From the NCBI GenBank assembly GCA_003641675.1, contig QNBI01000102.1:1-7077 (forward strand): DNA of 7,077 nucleotides, written 5' to 3'. The position numbers were made by a program, and so were the translations under genes. Positions within the stretch are counted from its first letter, which is position 1. Every line of letters starts with the position of its first letter. Below, piece by piece: positions 6,855-7,077 of this stretch. The DNA is from Spirochaetota bacterium. GTDB taxonomy: Bacteria; Spirochaetota; Spirochaetia; SZUA-6. The notes under the pieces are model-generated. The model made no database searches and was not told the DNA's origin. It was given only the letters and a program-made list of their open reading frames with translations.

Positions 6855-7077
6855 ATAGTGTTCATCTGATTCTTGGAATTTATCATTATCAACCTACTGG
6901 TCTTGCAGATGAAACGTACGAAGAGAATTATCAAAAATACTACAAGAAAAACCTTGTTCTTTTTAATGAATACCAGGAGATTCCTTTTTTTTCTTATTTT
7001 TCGGGAACGTTGTTGGAATGGATAGAGATTAATCATCCCGAATATTTTGTGCTTCTATCCGAAATGGTTAAAAGAAA
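6851..7077 (+). CDS. Glycoside hydrolase family 57-like protein, N-terminal part (runs off window)
   Basis: The first 75 residues are visible. LILGIYHYQPTG at 6-17 followed by a Glu/Tyr-rich segment (YEENYQKYYKK, 23-33) and then FSGTLLEWIEINHPEYFVLL at 50-69 matches the start of family 57 alpha-glucan enzymes (amylase or 4-alpha-glucanotransferase type). Those typically read GIHNHQPxG and later HYSGxLLEWLEENHPEY. Such enzymes act on starch- or glycogen-like glucans, usually in the cytoplasm, and no signal peptide is seen here. The family's first conserved region is altered: the HQP histidine is Tyr13. Catalytic residues lie beyond the window, so activity cannot be judged. The ATG overlaps the rnfB stop (ATGA) but has only a weak A-rich ribosome-binding region, suggesting dependence on translation of rnfB. 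Confidence 0.75.
   Translation, partial: MNSVHLILGIYHYQPTGLADETYEENYQKYYKKNLVLFNEYQEIPFFSYFSGTLLEWIEINHPEYFVLLSEMVKR

Overview
The window is dominated by a complete rnf operon in the order rnfC-D-G-E-A-B (about 1737-6854, plus strand). It encodes the membrane-bound ferredoxin:NAD+ oxidoreductase that couples electron transfer between reduced ferredoxin and NAD+ to Na+ or H+ movement. The CDGEAB order is the one known from anaerobes such as acetogenic clostridia and Thermotoga, unlike the ABCDGE order of gammaproteobacteria. The DNA is moderately AT-rich. A fermentative anaerobe is a safe inference. A spirochaete is a possible but weakly supported guess, based on the rnf order plus a GH57-type gene and my general recollection of such genomes.

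Layout: 3-152 is the 3' end of an unrecognised gene. A 38-base gap holds a promoter-like sequence. 191-1750 encodes an unrecognised 519-aa protein with about eight membrane segments and two large segments predicted outside the cytoplasm. It overlaps rnfC by 14 bases and so looks like part of the operon. The six rnf genes follow with very tight spacing: ATGA overlaps at D/G and G/E, and gaps of 3, 18 and 11 bases elsewhere. At 6851 a GH57-like gene begins through another ATGA overlap and runs off the edge. All genes lie on the plus strand and no terminator is visible between them, so one long transcript is plausible.

How the parts fit: RnfB (iron-sulfur) is the expected ferredoxin-side entry and RnfC (FMN, NADH site, two 4Fe-4S motifs) the NAD side. 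RnfA and RnfE form the membrane core with its Cys-ligated iron-sulfur centre, and RnfD and RnfG carry covalent FMN. Two details stand out. First, the last ferredoxin domain of RnfB has lost exactly the four cysteines that would bind one of its two clusters, while the four for the other cluster remain. Second, both flavin-attachment motifs (RnfD and RnfG) end in Ser instead of the usual Thr. The 519-aa membrane protein is the main unknown and a candidate Rnf-associated factor.
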